Origin: an uncultured Faecalicatena sp.
GTDB taxonomy: Bacteria; Bacillota; Clostridia; Lachnospirales; Lachnospiraceae
Reading direction: 5' to 3'
Length of the DNA: 64,000 nucleotides
NCBI GenBank assembly: GCA_902489075.1
Contig: CABTYO010000007.1
Location: forward strand, 1 to 64,000
Shown here piece after piece: positions 16,875 to 25,720 of the stretch. A program made the translations under genes and the position numbers. A model generated the notes under the pieces. It did no database searches and was not told the DNA's origin. It worked only from the letters and a program-made list of their open reading frames with translations. The first letter of the stretch is position 1. Every line of letters begins with the position of its first letter.

Positions 16875-17418
16875 AACAACTGTTGTTGGAAAACAATTAT
16901 AATCCGGTAACCATCCACTTCCATGAGAGAGAATGGAAAAAAATCCAGTCTTTTCTCATTACGGAATACGGAGATTCTGAGTACGAAATGAAACGCGGAC
17001 TTAAATATCTCGAAAAATAGTATAACCTGATCAGCAGGTATAATGATGGGACCCTGTCACAGCAGAGAGTGCAGCTGCTCCGTGTAGTACATATGCTTGA
17101 AGATTACAGACTCCATATGCAGCCTGTTTCCAAAAGCGCAAAGATTCCATCAGCATGGCAGCTTGATGAACTCAAGGCAATGCTGATGCTATTGACAGGA
17201 ACAGTCCCATCGGAAAACGTGACTATGCCATGATTGTTCTGGCATGTGTATTGGGGCTGCGTATTGGTGACATCAAGACTCTCCGCTTCAGTAGCTTTAG
17301 CTGGAAGAGAAATATCCTGAGACATTCTGATTCCAATGTAACGTCTGTTTATCAGAAAACAGATCTGCAGAAGCTTTCCGAATGTATCCTTTTATCGGAG
17401 GATTTCTGCCATGAATGA
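16875..17418 (+). pseudogene. Tyrosine recombinase/integrase remnant 1
   Basis: The pieces match a site-specific integrase in order. First comes an N-terminal arm (HFHEREWKKIQSFLITEYG) with a stop at 17018-17020. The linker SRYNDGTLSQQRVQLLRVV and DYRLHMQPVSKS then continue in the same frame. After a frameshift near 17210 the catalytic-domain start GKRDYAMIVLACVLGLRIGD appears. Last is a C-terminal end (HSDSNVTSVYQKTDLQKL) that normally follows the catalytic His/Tyr. The middle of the catalytic domain, including R-H-x-x-R, has been deleted between SFSWKRN and LRHSDS. Stops, a frameshift and a deletion make it dead. Confidence 0.7.
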
Positions 17419-17598
17419 GTTAGTATACCATAGTGTTTTCGGAAAAGATTTTTTTCTGCTGTAGATAAAAGCCAGTCTGTCCCAAGCGAATGTCCATACC
17501 GCAGTGATGTCATGCCTGTCTTTTTCCGCATTCTCTATACCAGTGGCATGAGAGTTTCAGAACTTCAGCTTGCAAGGGTCACCTGCCGGTACGCTTAG
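17411..17598 (+). pseudogene. Tyrosine recombinase/integrase remnant 2
   Basis: The ATG at 17411 overlaps the end of remnant 1, as in tandem integrase operons, and reads MNELVYHSVFGKDFF before a stop. In another frame the core helix follows: PYRSDVMPVFFRILYTSGMR, VSELQLARV, then a stop at 17596-17598. FRILYTSGMRVSELQLARV is the conserved R-x-x-E-L box I of tyrosine recombinases. The downstream 17600-17820 has further short coding-like pieces (ELRFFSVDAKDQYDAYRVRE), perhaps more of the same gene or a third recombinase, too decayed to define. Confidence 0.6.
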
Positions 17599-18018
17599 GA
17601 GAAACTGTCCTGTGTGATAGGGGAACTCGCTATTGAGACAGAGCTTCGGTTCTTCTCCGTCGATGCAAAGGATCAGTACGATGCTTACCGTGTCCGGGAG
17701 CATTGTGCAGAATTCTTCATCAGATTTTAGAGCGAGAAGATGCTCTGCGTCTCTGCGCGTCGCGTTCATGTAATGTCTGACGGGTACGTACTGCATGTCA
17801 AATACTTTGAACTATCGATTGTCAAATACCCGAGTGACGTCTTCTTTTTTCAATGTTGGCTTCTGGTTATTATTTATTTGATTTCCCTCTCTTTCCCTTT
17901 CTTTTATTTTGTGTCTTTTCTGTATCATATTTCTGCAATACTATTCCTGTACCAGTAGTTCTGTATCTTTTTGTATCAACATATCTGCCCTAGTATTCCT
18001 GCACCCGAATCATCCTGA

Positions 18019-19197
18019 CTACAGCCTCTGATTCTTCTTCCGATAAATATCAGGCGTTTCGCCGGTATATTTCTTAAAAACTGCCGTGAAATGGCTTTGG
18101 GAACTGAATCCCAGATAGCAGGATATCTGGCTGATATCATAGTCAGAGAATCTCAGCATATTCTGGGATAGTTCAATCCGCTTTCGGAGCAGATAGGATT
18201 TGATCGTCTCTCCCTGTGATTTTGAAAAAATTTGGGAGAGATAAATGGGAGAGATGCCGATGCTTTCCGCTATCTCTTTGACCTGAATCGGTTTATTTAG
18301 GTGATTATAAATATACTCTTTACACTTCTGAACATAGATATTGCCATTTTTTTGTTCTTTTTCTAATTGTATTTCCTTGGTGAATCTCGTGATGACGTCA
18401 TGTATAATATCATCGTAGTGAGCCAGTGTCTGGCAGTTGGAGATCTCCTGCAGATACAGGTCGCTCAGATCATATGCCAGAAACTGATCCACTCCCCCCT
18501 GAATGGCATATTTGGTTGCGAAAGAAACTATTATTACAGCGATGTACTCGCGCTGTTTCATTGCGGAGTTCGATATTTTCCCGACAGTCTCACTTTCCAC
18601 GTCGTCCAGTGAGCGGAAAATAGAATTCGCGTCTCCGTTCAGCATGTATTTTTTGAATTGCTGCTCTATGCTGAAGGAATGGTGTGTCAATTCATTGTCA
18701 AGACGATCCAGATGATATTTTTCCACACGGTAAGTCGAATATGGATATTCCGTCTGCTTTTGAGAGATTAGATTTTTCAGGCTGCTTTTTTCTTTTCTCG
18801 AAGCCTGTGCGATCAGGTTTACGACGGAGGTAATTCTGTTCAGACTGAAATTGGGGATCTCAACATTTTTCAGATTTTTTTTCTTCTTATATTCACGAAT
18901 AAATGAATAGGGCAGCCTTTCTGAACAGAACGGACCGACCAGACAGAAGCTGTTCTCATCGAACCATACGATACCGTAGCCGATTTCCCGGAACAGTGTG
19001 TCCGGCCAGATCATGCATGGATAGGATGCATATTCTTCCTGCTCTTTTATGATGGAGAGAAAAACTTCCCATGAAATGAGTTCGTTCTTGTAAGTACAAT
19101 AACTGCAGACGTGTGTCCCCTGTCTAAAGTAGTGCAGGGGGACAAGTGAAGCTCCATAAATATTTTTGAGATATTTTCTGTAATCTTCTTTTTCCAT
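18019..19197 (-). CDS. AraC-family transcriptional regulator
   Basis: A 392-residue regulator whose last 100 residues are an AraC double helix-turn-helix: KEIAESIGISPIYLSQIFSK, then YDISQISCYLGFSSQSHFTA and GETPDIYRKK. The N-terminal 280 residues form a Cys- and aromatic-rich sensor (HVCSYCTYKNELISWEVF, MIWPDTLFREIGYGIVWF) and a helical linker. I cannot place this sensor in a named ligand-binding family with confidence. It is transcribed away from the large glycoside locus that begins at 19667, with a 469-bp gap, and is the best candidate for its regulator. Confidence 0.85.
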   Translation of the reverse strand: MEKEDYRKYLKNIYGASLVPLHYFRQGTHVCSYCTYKNELISWEVFLSIIKEQEEYASYPCMIWPDTLFREIGYGIVWFDENSFCLVGPFCSERLPYSFIREYKKKKNLKNVEIPNFSLNRITSVVNLIAQASRKEKSSLKNLISQKQTEYPYSTYRVEKYHLDRLDNELTHHSFSIEQQFKKYMLNGDANSIFRSLDDVESETVGKISNSAMKQREYIAVIIVSFATKYAIQGGVDQFLAYDLSDLYLQEISNCQTLAHYDDIIHDVITRFTKEIQLEKEQKNGNIYVQKCKEYIYNHLNKPIQVKEIAESIGISPIYLSQIFSKSQGETIKSYLLRKRIELSQNMLRFSDYDISQISCYLGFSSQSHFTAVFKKYTGETPDIYRKKNQRL

Positions 19198-19666
19198 ATC
19201 TATTTCCTCAATTCATATAGAGTGTACAATTGTCCTACTCAATAATTTTACCGCAGAAATACGAAAAAAATCAATCATACTTTTGCTTTAGTTTCCGCAG
19301 TTTTATCCACAGCCCTCCGTTTTGCTAATTCTATTATAAACAATTTTCTTGTGTTCTTATCACGAGTAATCATCCTGTCAGCATATTTTCAATAATACAC
19401 CTATCCGTTGAAAAGGATTATAAATCTGCCAATACTATTACCTTTGATGTCATAGAACAAAGAGCTGCACTCTTTGGAAAAGCAAGTACTTTTGATTATA
19501 AACAGCAGTTTGAAAACACTACATATAAAGATAATTATTTGATATTTATTATAAAAATGTGACATAAAGAAAATGGAATATACGAAATAATATACAAATG
19601 GGAAGAGGTTCAGACAGTTTGCAGATGAAAACGTCCGTGAAGGATAAAGATCAGGAGGAATGAAAA
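19198..19666. other. 469-bp intergenic region between AraC and glycoside locus
   Basis: A+T-rich, probably carrying divergent promoters, though no confident -35/-10 pair was found. The ribosome site of the next gene is AGGAGG at 19653-19658. A start-less plus-strand frame ending at TGA 19560-19562 gives protein-like text (SANTITFDVIEQRAALFGKA); it may be a gene relic but matches nothing I recognise. Confidence 0.4.
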
Positions 19667-20779
19667 ATGTATTGGAATATTGTCTGGAATCAATCATTTA
19701 CATCGGACATGCTTGGGGGAATATTTGCTCCAAAAGGGAAAACGGTTGGATTTCCGGTACTTTGTCCGCAGCAGGGAACAAAGATCAGAATTCAGCTGTG
19801 TAATGAAAGAGGGAAAAAACCATATCGAATCGGAAAACTAAGCATTGTTAAGAACGGAAAGGTTTATCCGGTCACACTGAATGGAAAAAGAGAGATTGTT
19901 GTTCCGGTGCACTCCAGTATTTATACAGATGAGACAGAAGTTCCGGTTGAAAGCGGTGAAAAGATCCAGATTCGACTCTATCTGGCTTCAAAGGCAATGG
20001 ATATCAATGTCAGTGAAAATGAGGCGGTCTGCTGGAAAGGGGACGCGGCGGACAATCTGGGAATCCCGTGTCTTTCTCAAAAAACCCCGCCTTTTATTCC
20101 GGCGATCGATCGAGTTGAGATTCTGTCCGAGAAGGAAACAAAGGTAATCGCAGCATTTGGAGACTCCATTACGGCGATGGGATATTGGGCCAAGCCTTTG
20201 GCAAAAAGAATCTACGAAGAATACGGTGGTCAGTACGTTTTATTAAATGCCGGAATTAACGGGAATTGTATGACAAGCAACTGGGAAGGAAACAGCTTTG
20301 CAAATAGAATGTTCAGCAAGGTGATGGGACTGAAAGGTACGGTGCGTTTTGAACGGGACATTCTGCAGCTGGAGAATCTGCATACAGTGATTTTTGCTCT
20401 GGGCATCAATGACGTAGCTAATATGTGCTTGCCCAGACAAAAACAGGTAAACCTTGAAAATCTGGAGAAAGAGACGTTAAGGCTTGCGAAGAAAGCAAAG
20501 GACAGGGGAGCAAAAATTGTAATTCAGACATTGACACCTTTTAAAGGCTCTGCGAATTATACGGAAGAGCGAGACAGACTGAGACTCAAATACAATGAAT
20601 GGGTAAATACAGTTGGAAGAGATTTCTTTGATTATGTAGTAGACTGTATGGCGGTACTTGCAGAGGATGACGATCCTTCCAAAATGAAAGAAGAGCTGCA
20701 GCGGGGAGATCATCTTCATCCGAATCCCAATGGCGGGCTGGCAATGGCAGACTGCTATGATTTATCTAAGATTATATAA
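19667..20779 (+). CDS. SGNH/GDSL hydrolase (probable carbohydrate esterase)
   Basis: A 370-residue, two-domain protein. Residues 1-150 form a beta-sandwich that resembles the N-terminal domain of family-2-type carbohydrate esterases. Residues about 158-370 are an SGNH hydrolase with block I IAAFGDSITAMG (Ser167), block II Gly/Asn LLNAGINGN, block III ALGINDVANM and block V DHLHPNPNGG, carrying the catalytic Asp and His. There is no signal peptide. It starts eight bases after AGGAGG and opens the glycoside locus. Removal of acetyl or other acyl decorations from imported glycosides is the likely job, inferred from neighbours. Confidence 0.82.
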   Translation: MYWNIVWNQSFTSDMLGGIFAPKGKTVGFPVLCPQQGTKIRIQLCNERGKKPYRIGKLSIVKNGKVYPVTLNGKREIVVPVHSSIYTDETEVPVESGEKIQIRLYLASKAMDINVSENEAVCWKGDAADNLGIPCLSQKTPPFIPAIDRVEILSEKETKVIAAFGDSITAMGYWAKPLAKRIYEEYGGQYVLLNAGINGNCMTSNWEGNSFANRMFSKVMGLKGTVRFERDILQLENLHTVIFALGINDVANMCLPRQKQVNLENLEKETLRLAKKAKDRGAKIVIQTLTPFKGSANYTEERDRLRLKYNEWVNTVGRDFFDYVVDCMAVLAEDDDPSKMKEELQRGDHLHPNPNGGLAMADCYDLSKII

Positions 20780-20797
20780 TCCGGGTAAAGAAGCAAT

Positions 20798-21568
20798 ATG
20801 ATAAAGATAAATGAGAACAATCAGATCGTGATCCAGAGAGAATGCGGCGAAGAAAGCATTTTTGATTTTAATTCTTATTACAAAGGCTACTACCCATTTT
20901 GCCGGTTTACGGCGGTGAACGAAAGGAATAATCATTTTTATGCAGCGGGGATGGATGAAGCAGGATGTCCGCATCTGTTTTCATCTGCAGGGGGCATCGT
21001 CTGGGATGAAAGAGTGATCGAACCCCGGTTCCGGCTGACTGCGGTGCGGGAATATGGGAAGATACAGGATATCTTGCCGGATCCACACTCGGAGCTTCTT
21101 TTTCTCGTTACAGAAAATGGATATCTGGTTATCCTTCCGGACTGCCGGAAATGTGTGCGCGCGCTGTATCTGTCTGACCTTCCTGTCGTGGGAGGCTGGA
21201 TCAAAGGAGAGAGGATCTGTCTTCGGGATATCCGGGGAAATGTAAAAGAATGCCTGAAAAATACTGCGTCATGGCATCGCTGTTCACTGTCTTACGCTAT
21301 GCCGCATCTTGGGAAGGATGGGATTCTCCTGGATCTTCGTGAGTACGATGAACGTCAGGAGTTTTCGATCGCCGGATCAGTTCCGATAGAAGAGACGGAT
21401 CTGGAACACCTTCTGGAGAGACTGTCTGCAGAACTCTATCTGTTTTTCGTGTGTGGGCAGGGAGCCAGAGCGGATGCTGCAGCGGCTTTGGCAAGAGAAC
21501 TGGGGCATGAACACGCATTTTCTCTGGGAGGAATGGGGGATATACTGCCGGATATGGAGGATGTATGA
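20798..21568 (+). CDS. Unknown N-terminal domain fused to a rhodanese-like domain
   Basis: A 256-residue protein. The C-terminal 85 residues are rhodanese-like: ILLDLREYDERQEFSIAGS, then LYLFFVCGQGARADAAAALA with Cys219 in the active loop, and HAFSLGGMGDIL. The first 165 residues are beta-rich, with Y/F-G and W-D/W-I spacings (FRFTAVN, LFSSAGGIVWDE, LTAVREYGKIQDILPD, LLFLVTENGYLVIL) like a partial beta-propeller; no named family is recognised. It sits 18 bp behind the SGNH gene and 149 bp before the first GH3. A role in sulfur transfer or redox within a sugar locus would be unusual, so a regulatory or binding use of the rhodanese fold is possible. Confidence 0.6.
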   Translation: MIKINENNQIVIQRECGEESIFDFNSYYKGYYPFCRFTAVNERNNHFYAAGMDEAGCPHLFSSAGGIVWDERVIEPRFRLTAVREYGKIQDILPDPHSELLFLVTENGYLVILPDCRKCVRALYLSDLPVVGGWIKGERICLRDIRGNVKECLKNTASWHRCSLSYAMPHLGKDGILLDLREYDERQEFSIAGSVPIEETDLEHLLERLSAELYLFFVCGQGARADAAAALARELGHEHAFSLGGMGDILPDMEDV

Positions 21569-21717
21569 TTTTCTTTTTTTAAATGAAATCAGAAGAAAAC
21601 TTCCGTTTTATCCTGCAAATGGAAATGTAAAAAATGTAAAACAAGATAGATTTTTGATGTTTATCATAAATAAGAGAAAAGAAACAGTCAACAAAGTACA
21701 GGTACAAAGGAGGAATT

Positions 21718-24345
21718 ATGCAGAAATTGAGAAATGAATCGTTGTCTTTTGAAGAGCGGGCGGTGGATCTGGTGAGCAGAATGACATTGGAGGAAAAGAT
21801 CTCCTGGTGCGGAACATGGACGGCTCCGATTCCAAGACTGGATCTCCCCGGATGGCATTTTGCAAATGAGGCCAGCCACGGGATCAATGCTCTGGACTAT
21901 GTAAACGAGAAGGGCTACAACGTGACATCTTTTCCGGTATGTCTTGCCATGGGTCAGAGCTGGGATACGGAGAAACTGAAAAAAGTGACTGCAGCTATTT
22001 CTGATGAGGCACGCGCGGCACACAATATTGGGGATGAAACGTTAAGCTTCTGGTGTCCGACCATCAATCTTTCTAAAGATCCAAGAAACGGCCGTTCGGA
22101 TGAAAATTTTGGAGAGGATCCATTTCTGGGCGGAAAGATGGCTGCCGCCTACATCCAGGGACTGCAGGGAGCGGAAGAAAGCAGCAAATATATCAAAGCG
22201 GCTGCCGCGCCGAAGCACTATCTGATGAATAGCAGCGAGAACAACAGAGGAACCGGCATCTCATTTGCAGATGAGAAAACGGTGCGTGAATATTACGCGC
22301 GTGTATTCGAATACGCGATCCGGGAAGGCAAGGCTGAGTCCATCATGATCAGCTACAACAGAGTAAATGGTGTTCCGTCGGGAGCCAGCCGGTTTGCCAT
22401 GGGAACGCTGCTCCGGGAAGAATGGGGATTTGACGGTTATGTTGTATCAGACTGCAGCGCCGTTCGCCAGACGTATAATGCCGGCATGACAGCAGTGGGG
22501 CAGAAGAGCGGAAGCCTTGGACACTATTACTATAATAGCATGGAAGAGGCGGTTGCAGGAACACTGATAGAAGGGTGTGATCTTTCCTGTGGAGGAGAGC
22601 ATAAGCTGCACTTAAAAGACGCCGTGGAACACGGGCTGATTACAGAGCATCAGATCGAGAAACACGTATATCGAAATGTGCTGTCACTGTTCCGTCAGGG
22701 CATTTTTGATGATAAAGGTTCTACACCGTGGGACGAGCTGGGAGCAGAAGTGCTGAACTCAAAGGAGCATGATGATTTGGCTGTAGATATGGCAAATGAT
22801 TCGATTGTCCTGCTGAAGAATGAAAGAAATCTTCTGCCGATTAAAAAAGAAGGACTGAAAAAGATCCTGGTAGTAGGTCCGAATGCAAAATACCGTGAAC
22901 TGGGCGGATATTCCTGCGGAGGAAAAATAGGCGGTCCTCTGGACACAAAATATGATGTGAGGACTCTGGACGGCATCAGAAATGAGCTCGCCGATACAGA
23001 GATCGTGGTGGATTACGAGAAGGGCTGGTGTGCACAGAAAGAAGAAGGCGGCGGTATATTAGACGCCCTGGATGCTCTGCCGGGAGTAGATCTTGCACAG
23101 GTCATGCAGATGATATTGGGGCTGGAGATTGTTGAAAACAACAAAGAGTATCAACTTCCTGAATTTGTTCCATATACTGCTCCGGAAGAAAAGGAACGCA
23201 ATGGAAACAGCGAAGAAATGTTTGCCCGCGCGCTGGCGAAGGCAAAGGATGCGGACATGGTTATTATGATAGCCGGAACAGACTCCGGCACAGCATCAGA
23301 AGGAAGCGACCGCGCCACAATCGCGCTGCCGAACGGGCAGAGTGAGCGCACCAGCCGGATGCTGGATACGAATCCGAATACGATTGTAGTACTGAACGTT
23401 ATGGGTACGATCGGAGATCCTGTTCTGGATAAATGCCACAGTCTGGTTTATGCAGCTTATGCGGGACAGTCTGAGGGTACGGCGATAGCAAATGTTCTTT
23501 TCGGACGTGTGAACCCGAATGGAAAACTGACAGCGACCTGGTACAAAGATGACAGCCAGCTCGCGCACATCAATGATTATGGCATCCGGAAGGCGGATGT
23601 TCTGACACAGGATCACGGGCGTACCTACTGGTATCTGGATGAAGAGCCAAGATTTCCGTTTGGCTACGGGCTGCACTATACCACTTACGAGTACGGCAAT
23701 ATGCAGCTTGCGGAGAAAAAGATCGCAAACGGCGGCACGTTAAAAGTATCTGTAGATGTGACAAATACGGGCAGTATGGCAGGGAAAGAAATCGTAGAGC
23801 TGTATGTGCAGAAAGTAGTCGATGAAAGATTTGGAGAGCATCCGGGAGACAACAAGCCATTCAGACAGCTGAAGGGATTTGCTAAGGTTGAGCTTCAGCC
23901 GGGAGAAACGAAAACGGTTACGATAGATGTTCCGCTCAAAGACATTACCTTCTGGAGTAATTTCCGCAAAAAAATGTGCATCGAGAGTGGAGAGTATATC
24001 GTGGAAGTGGGAAGAAGCAGTGCAGATCTTCCGTGCAGGGAAACATTTACGATAGAGGGAGAATGGGATGCTCCGATTTCTACTGTGTTTGTCGAGCTGG
24101 ACAAATACTGCTGCAATCCGGGGGAAAAGGCGGTTATGACGGTTACGGCAACACTGGAAGACACAAGCAGGCTGTCGCTTGCAGAGTACAGACCGGTCTT
24201 TACCTCTTCGGATGAATCCGTGGCATCTGTGGATGAGAATGGCACGATCACGGCGCTGGCATCCGGAACGGCTCTGATCAAGGCCGCTGTTACATATCAC
24301 GGAAAGACGGCAGAACATGTACAGGCGATTGCCGTGAGGGAATAA
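21718..24345 (+). CDS. GH3 beta-glycosidase with C-terminal Big_2 domain
   Basis: An 875-residue enzyme. The GH3 N-terminal barrel (about 20-310) has the nucleophile Asp245 in GYVVSDCSAVRQTYN and the substrate motif KHYLMNSSENNRGT. The GH3 C-terminal domain (about 375-640) includes IVLLKNERNLLPI and MIAGTDSGTASEGSDR. A fibronectin-III-like domain (about 690-765) and a bacterial Ig-like group 2 domain (about 785-870, SDESVASVDENGTITALASG) follow. Big_2 modules are usually extracellular, yet the protein starts MQKLRNESLSFEERAVDLV without a signal peptide. AAAGGAGG precedes the start. The N-terminal sequence (FANEASHGINALDY) resembles beta-xylosidase/beta-glucosidase-type GH3, so the exact sugar is open. 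Confidence 0.88.
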   Translation: MQKLRNESLSFEERAVDLVSRMTLEEKISWCGTWTAPIPRLDLPGWHFANEASHGINALDYVNEKGYNVTSFPVCLAMGQSWDTEKLKKVTAAISDEARAAHNIGDETLSFWCPTINLSKDPRNGRSDENFGEDPFLGGKMAAAYIQGLQGAEESSKYIKAAAAPKHYLMNSSENNRGTGISFADEKTVREYYARVFEYAIREGKAESIMISYNRVNGVPSGASRFAMGTLLREEWGFDGYVVSDCSAVRQTYNAGMTAVGQKSGSLGHYYYNSMEEAVAGTLIEGCDLSCGGEHKLHLKDAVEHGLITEHQIEKHVYRNVLSLFRQGIFDDKGSTPWDELGAEVLNSKEHDDLAVDMANDSIVLLKNERNLLPIKKEGLKKILVVGPNAKYRELGGYSCGGKIGGPLDTKYDVRTLDGIRNELADTEIVVDYEKGWCAQKEEGGGILDALDALPGVDLAQVMQMILGLEIVENNKEYQLPEFVPYTAPEEKERNGNSEEMFARALAKAKDADMVIMIAGTDSGTASEGSDRATIALPNGQSERTSRMLDTNPNTIVVLNVMGTIGDPVLDKCHSLVYAAYAGQSEGTAIANVLFGRVNPNGKLTATWYKDDSQLAHINDYGIRKADVLTQDHGRTYWYLDEEPRFPFGYGLHYTTYEYGNMQLAEKKIANGGTLKVSVDVTNTGSMAGKEIVELYVQKVVDERFGEHPGDNKPFRQLKGFAKVELQPGETKTVTIDVPLKDITFWSNFRKKMCIESGEYIVEVGRSSADLPCRETFTIEGEWDAPISTVFVELDKYCCNPGEKAVMTVTATLEDTSRLSLAEYRPVFTSSDESVASVDENGTITALASGTALIKAAVTYHGKTAEHVQAIAVRE

Positions 24346-24385
24346 AGGGCTTATGCCCATAGGGAATAGTTATCGGAGGAAGAGT

Positions 24386-25720
24386 ATGAAAGATACGTTT
24401 ACAAAACCGAAAATGGTTGTATTTTCATCATTATTTGTATCATGCGGTCTTGGTTCCATTATGCTGGGGTGGGTTACATATTTTGCTACAGAATACCTTG
24501 GCCTGGCAGCGGGCACGGTAGGACTGCTGTTCATGGTTTCCAAGTTTTTTGACGGTTTCACAGATATTGTGGCCGGTTACATTATAGACCAGACGAACAG
24601 CAAGATGGGAAAAGGAAGGCCGTACGACCTGGCACAGATTGGCTACTGGACGACGATCGTTCTCCTGTTTGTCGTTCCTGTAATGAGCATCCGGCTTACG
24701 TATGCCTGGATATTTATCATGTATACTCTGGCAAACTCCGTATTCTGGACGCTGCTCAACTGTGCTTCGCCTGTGTATATGGCAAATGTCATTGACAGAC
24801 CAGAGCAGTCTGTGACAGCTAACGCAATTATCGGTGTGATTTCCATGATCGCGTCGACTGCGGGAGGAATTATTATTCCTCAGTTGGCTGCAAATGTCGG
24901 AACAACGAGAAGAGGCTGGGCAGTGATTGCAATCGGAGCTGCAATACCGTCCCTCTTGATTGGAATGATGCGTTTCTTTATTGTAAAGGAAAAGGCTCAG
25001 AGAAAGAGCACCGTAGAGAAATTTACATTCGGAGACGCATGGCATGCTATTACGCATAACAAATACATCGTTTTATTTTCACTCATTATATTCGTGTCAA
25101 ATGTAAGCAGCAACCTGTCTGCCAACGCAAGTAAATATTATTACTCCTACGTGCTGGGTGATGTGGGACTGGCATCCATCATGTCCCTTACACAGCTGGC
25201 AAGTATCGTTTCGATCGTTATTACACCGATCCTGTCAAAGAAGATCGGGTTTATCAGATTTATGAGGATCCTTACCATTGTATCCGTGATAGGAAATCTC
25301 CTTCGTCTGATCAACCCATACAGTGTGCCGCTGATCTTTATTACCGGGTTCTTCACAGGAATATCGTATCTGACGATCTGGCTTTATATCAATACATTTA
25401 TCATTGACTGCATTGATTACGGTGAATGGAATACCGGACGCAGGAGTGAAGGAACGATCTCCTGTGTACAGTCTGTCTTTGCCAAAGTATCGGTCGGAGT
25501 CGGAACCGGAATGTCAGGAGTGCTTCTGGGAGCAAGTGGTTATAACGGATCACTGACTGTTCAGTCTGACTCAACGATTCGGATGCTGATCACTCTGTTT
25601 ATCGTGATACCGGCGGTGTTTACTGTGATACAGTATGTGATTTTAAGAGCTTATAATCTGGAAGACAAGCTGCCGCAGATCAGACAGGAATTAGCAGAGA
25701 GAAAGGAGAAGAGCAAATGA
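24386..25720 (+). CDS. GPH-family sugar:cation symporter (MFS)
   Basis: A 444-residue, 12-helix transporter with the same hallmarks as its paralogues: FTKPKMVVFSSLFVSCG, FMVSKFFDGFTDIVAGYI, KMGKGRPYDLAQIGYW and IIDCIDYGEWNTGRRSEG. An upstream ATG at 24353 is in frame, but CGGAGGAA at 24374-24381 fits the start at 24386. Its last four bases overlap the next GH3 gene (ATGA), so symporter and glycosidase are translationally coupled, good evidence that the enzyme cleaves what the symporter brings in. Confidence 0.92.
   Translation: MKDTFTKPKMVVFSSLFVSCGLGSIMLGWVTYFATEYLGLAAGTVGLLFMVSKFFDGFTDIVAGYIIDQTNSKMGKGRPYDLAQIGYWTTIVLLFVVPVMSIRLTYAWIFIMYTLANSVFWTLLNCASPVYMANVIDRPEQSVTANAIIGVISMIASTAGGIIIPQLAANVGTTRRGWAVIAIGAAIPSLLIGMMRFFIVKEKAQRKSTVEKFTFGDAWHAITHNKYIVLFSLIIFVSNVSSNLSANASKYYYSYVLGDVGLASIMSLTQLASIVSIVITPILSKKIGFIRFMRILTIVSVIGNLLRLINPYSVPLIFITGFFTGISYLTIWLYINTFIIDCIDYGEWNTGRRSEGTISCVQSVFAKVSVGVGTGMSGVLLGASGYNGSLTVQSDSTIRMLITLFIVIPAVFTVIQYVILRAYNLEDKLPQIRQELAERKEKSK

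Noticed and set aside
23740..24360. 206-codon minus-strand open frame
   Set aside because: Antisense shadow of the GH3 gene and symporter start; composition is not protein-like.
24440..25057. 205-codon minus-strand open frame
   Set aside because: Antisense shadow of the GPH symporter gene with low-complexity Ser/His/Asn text and no family features.
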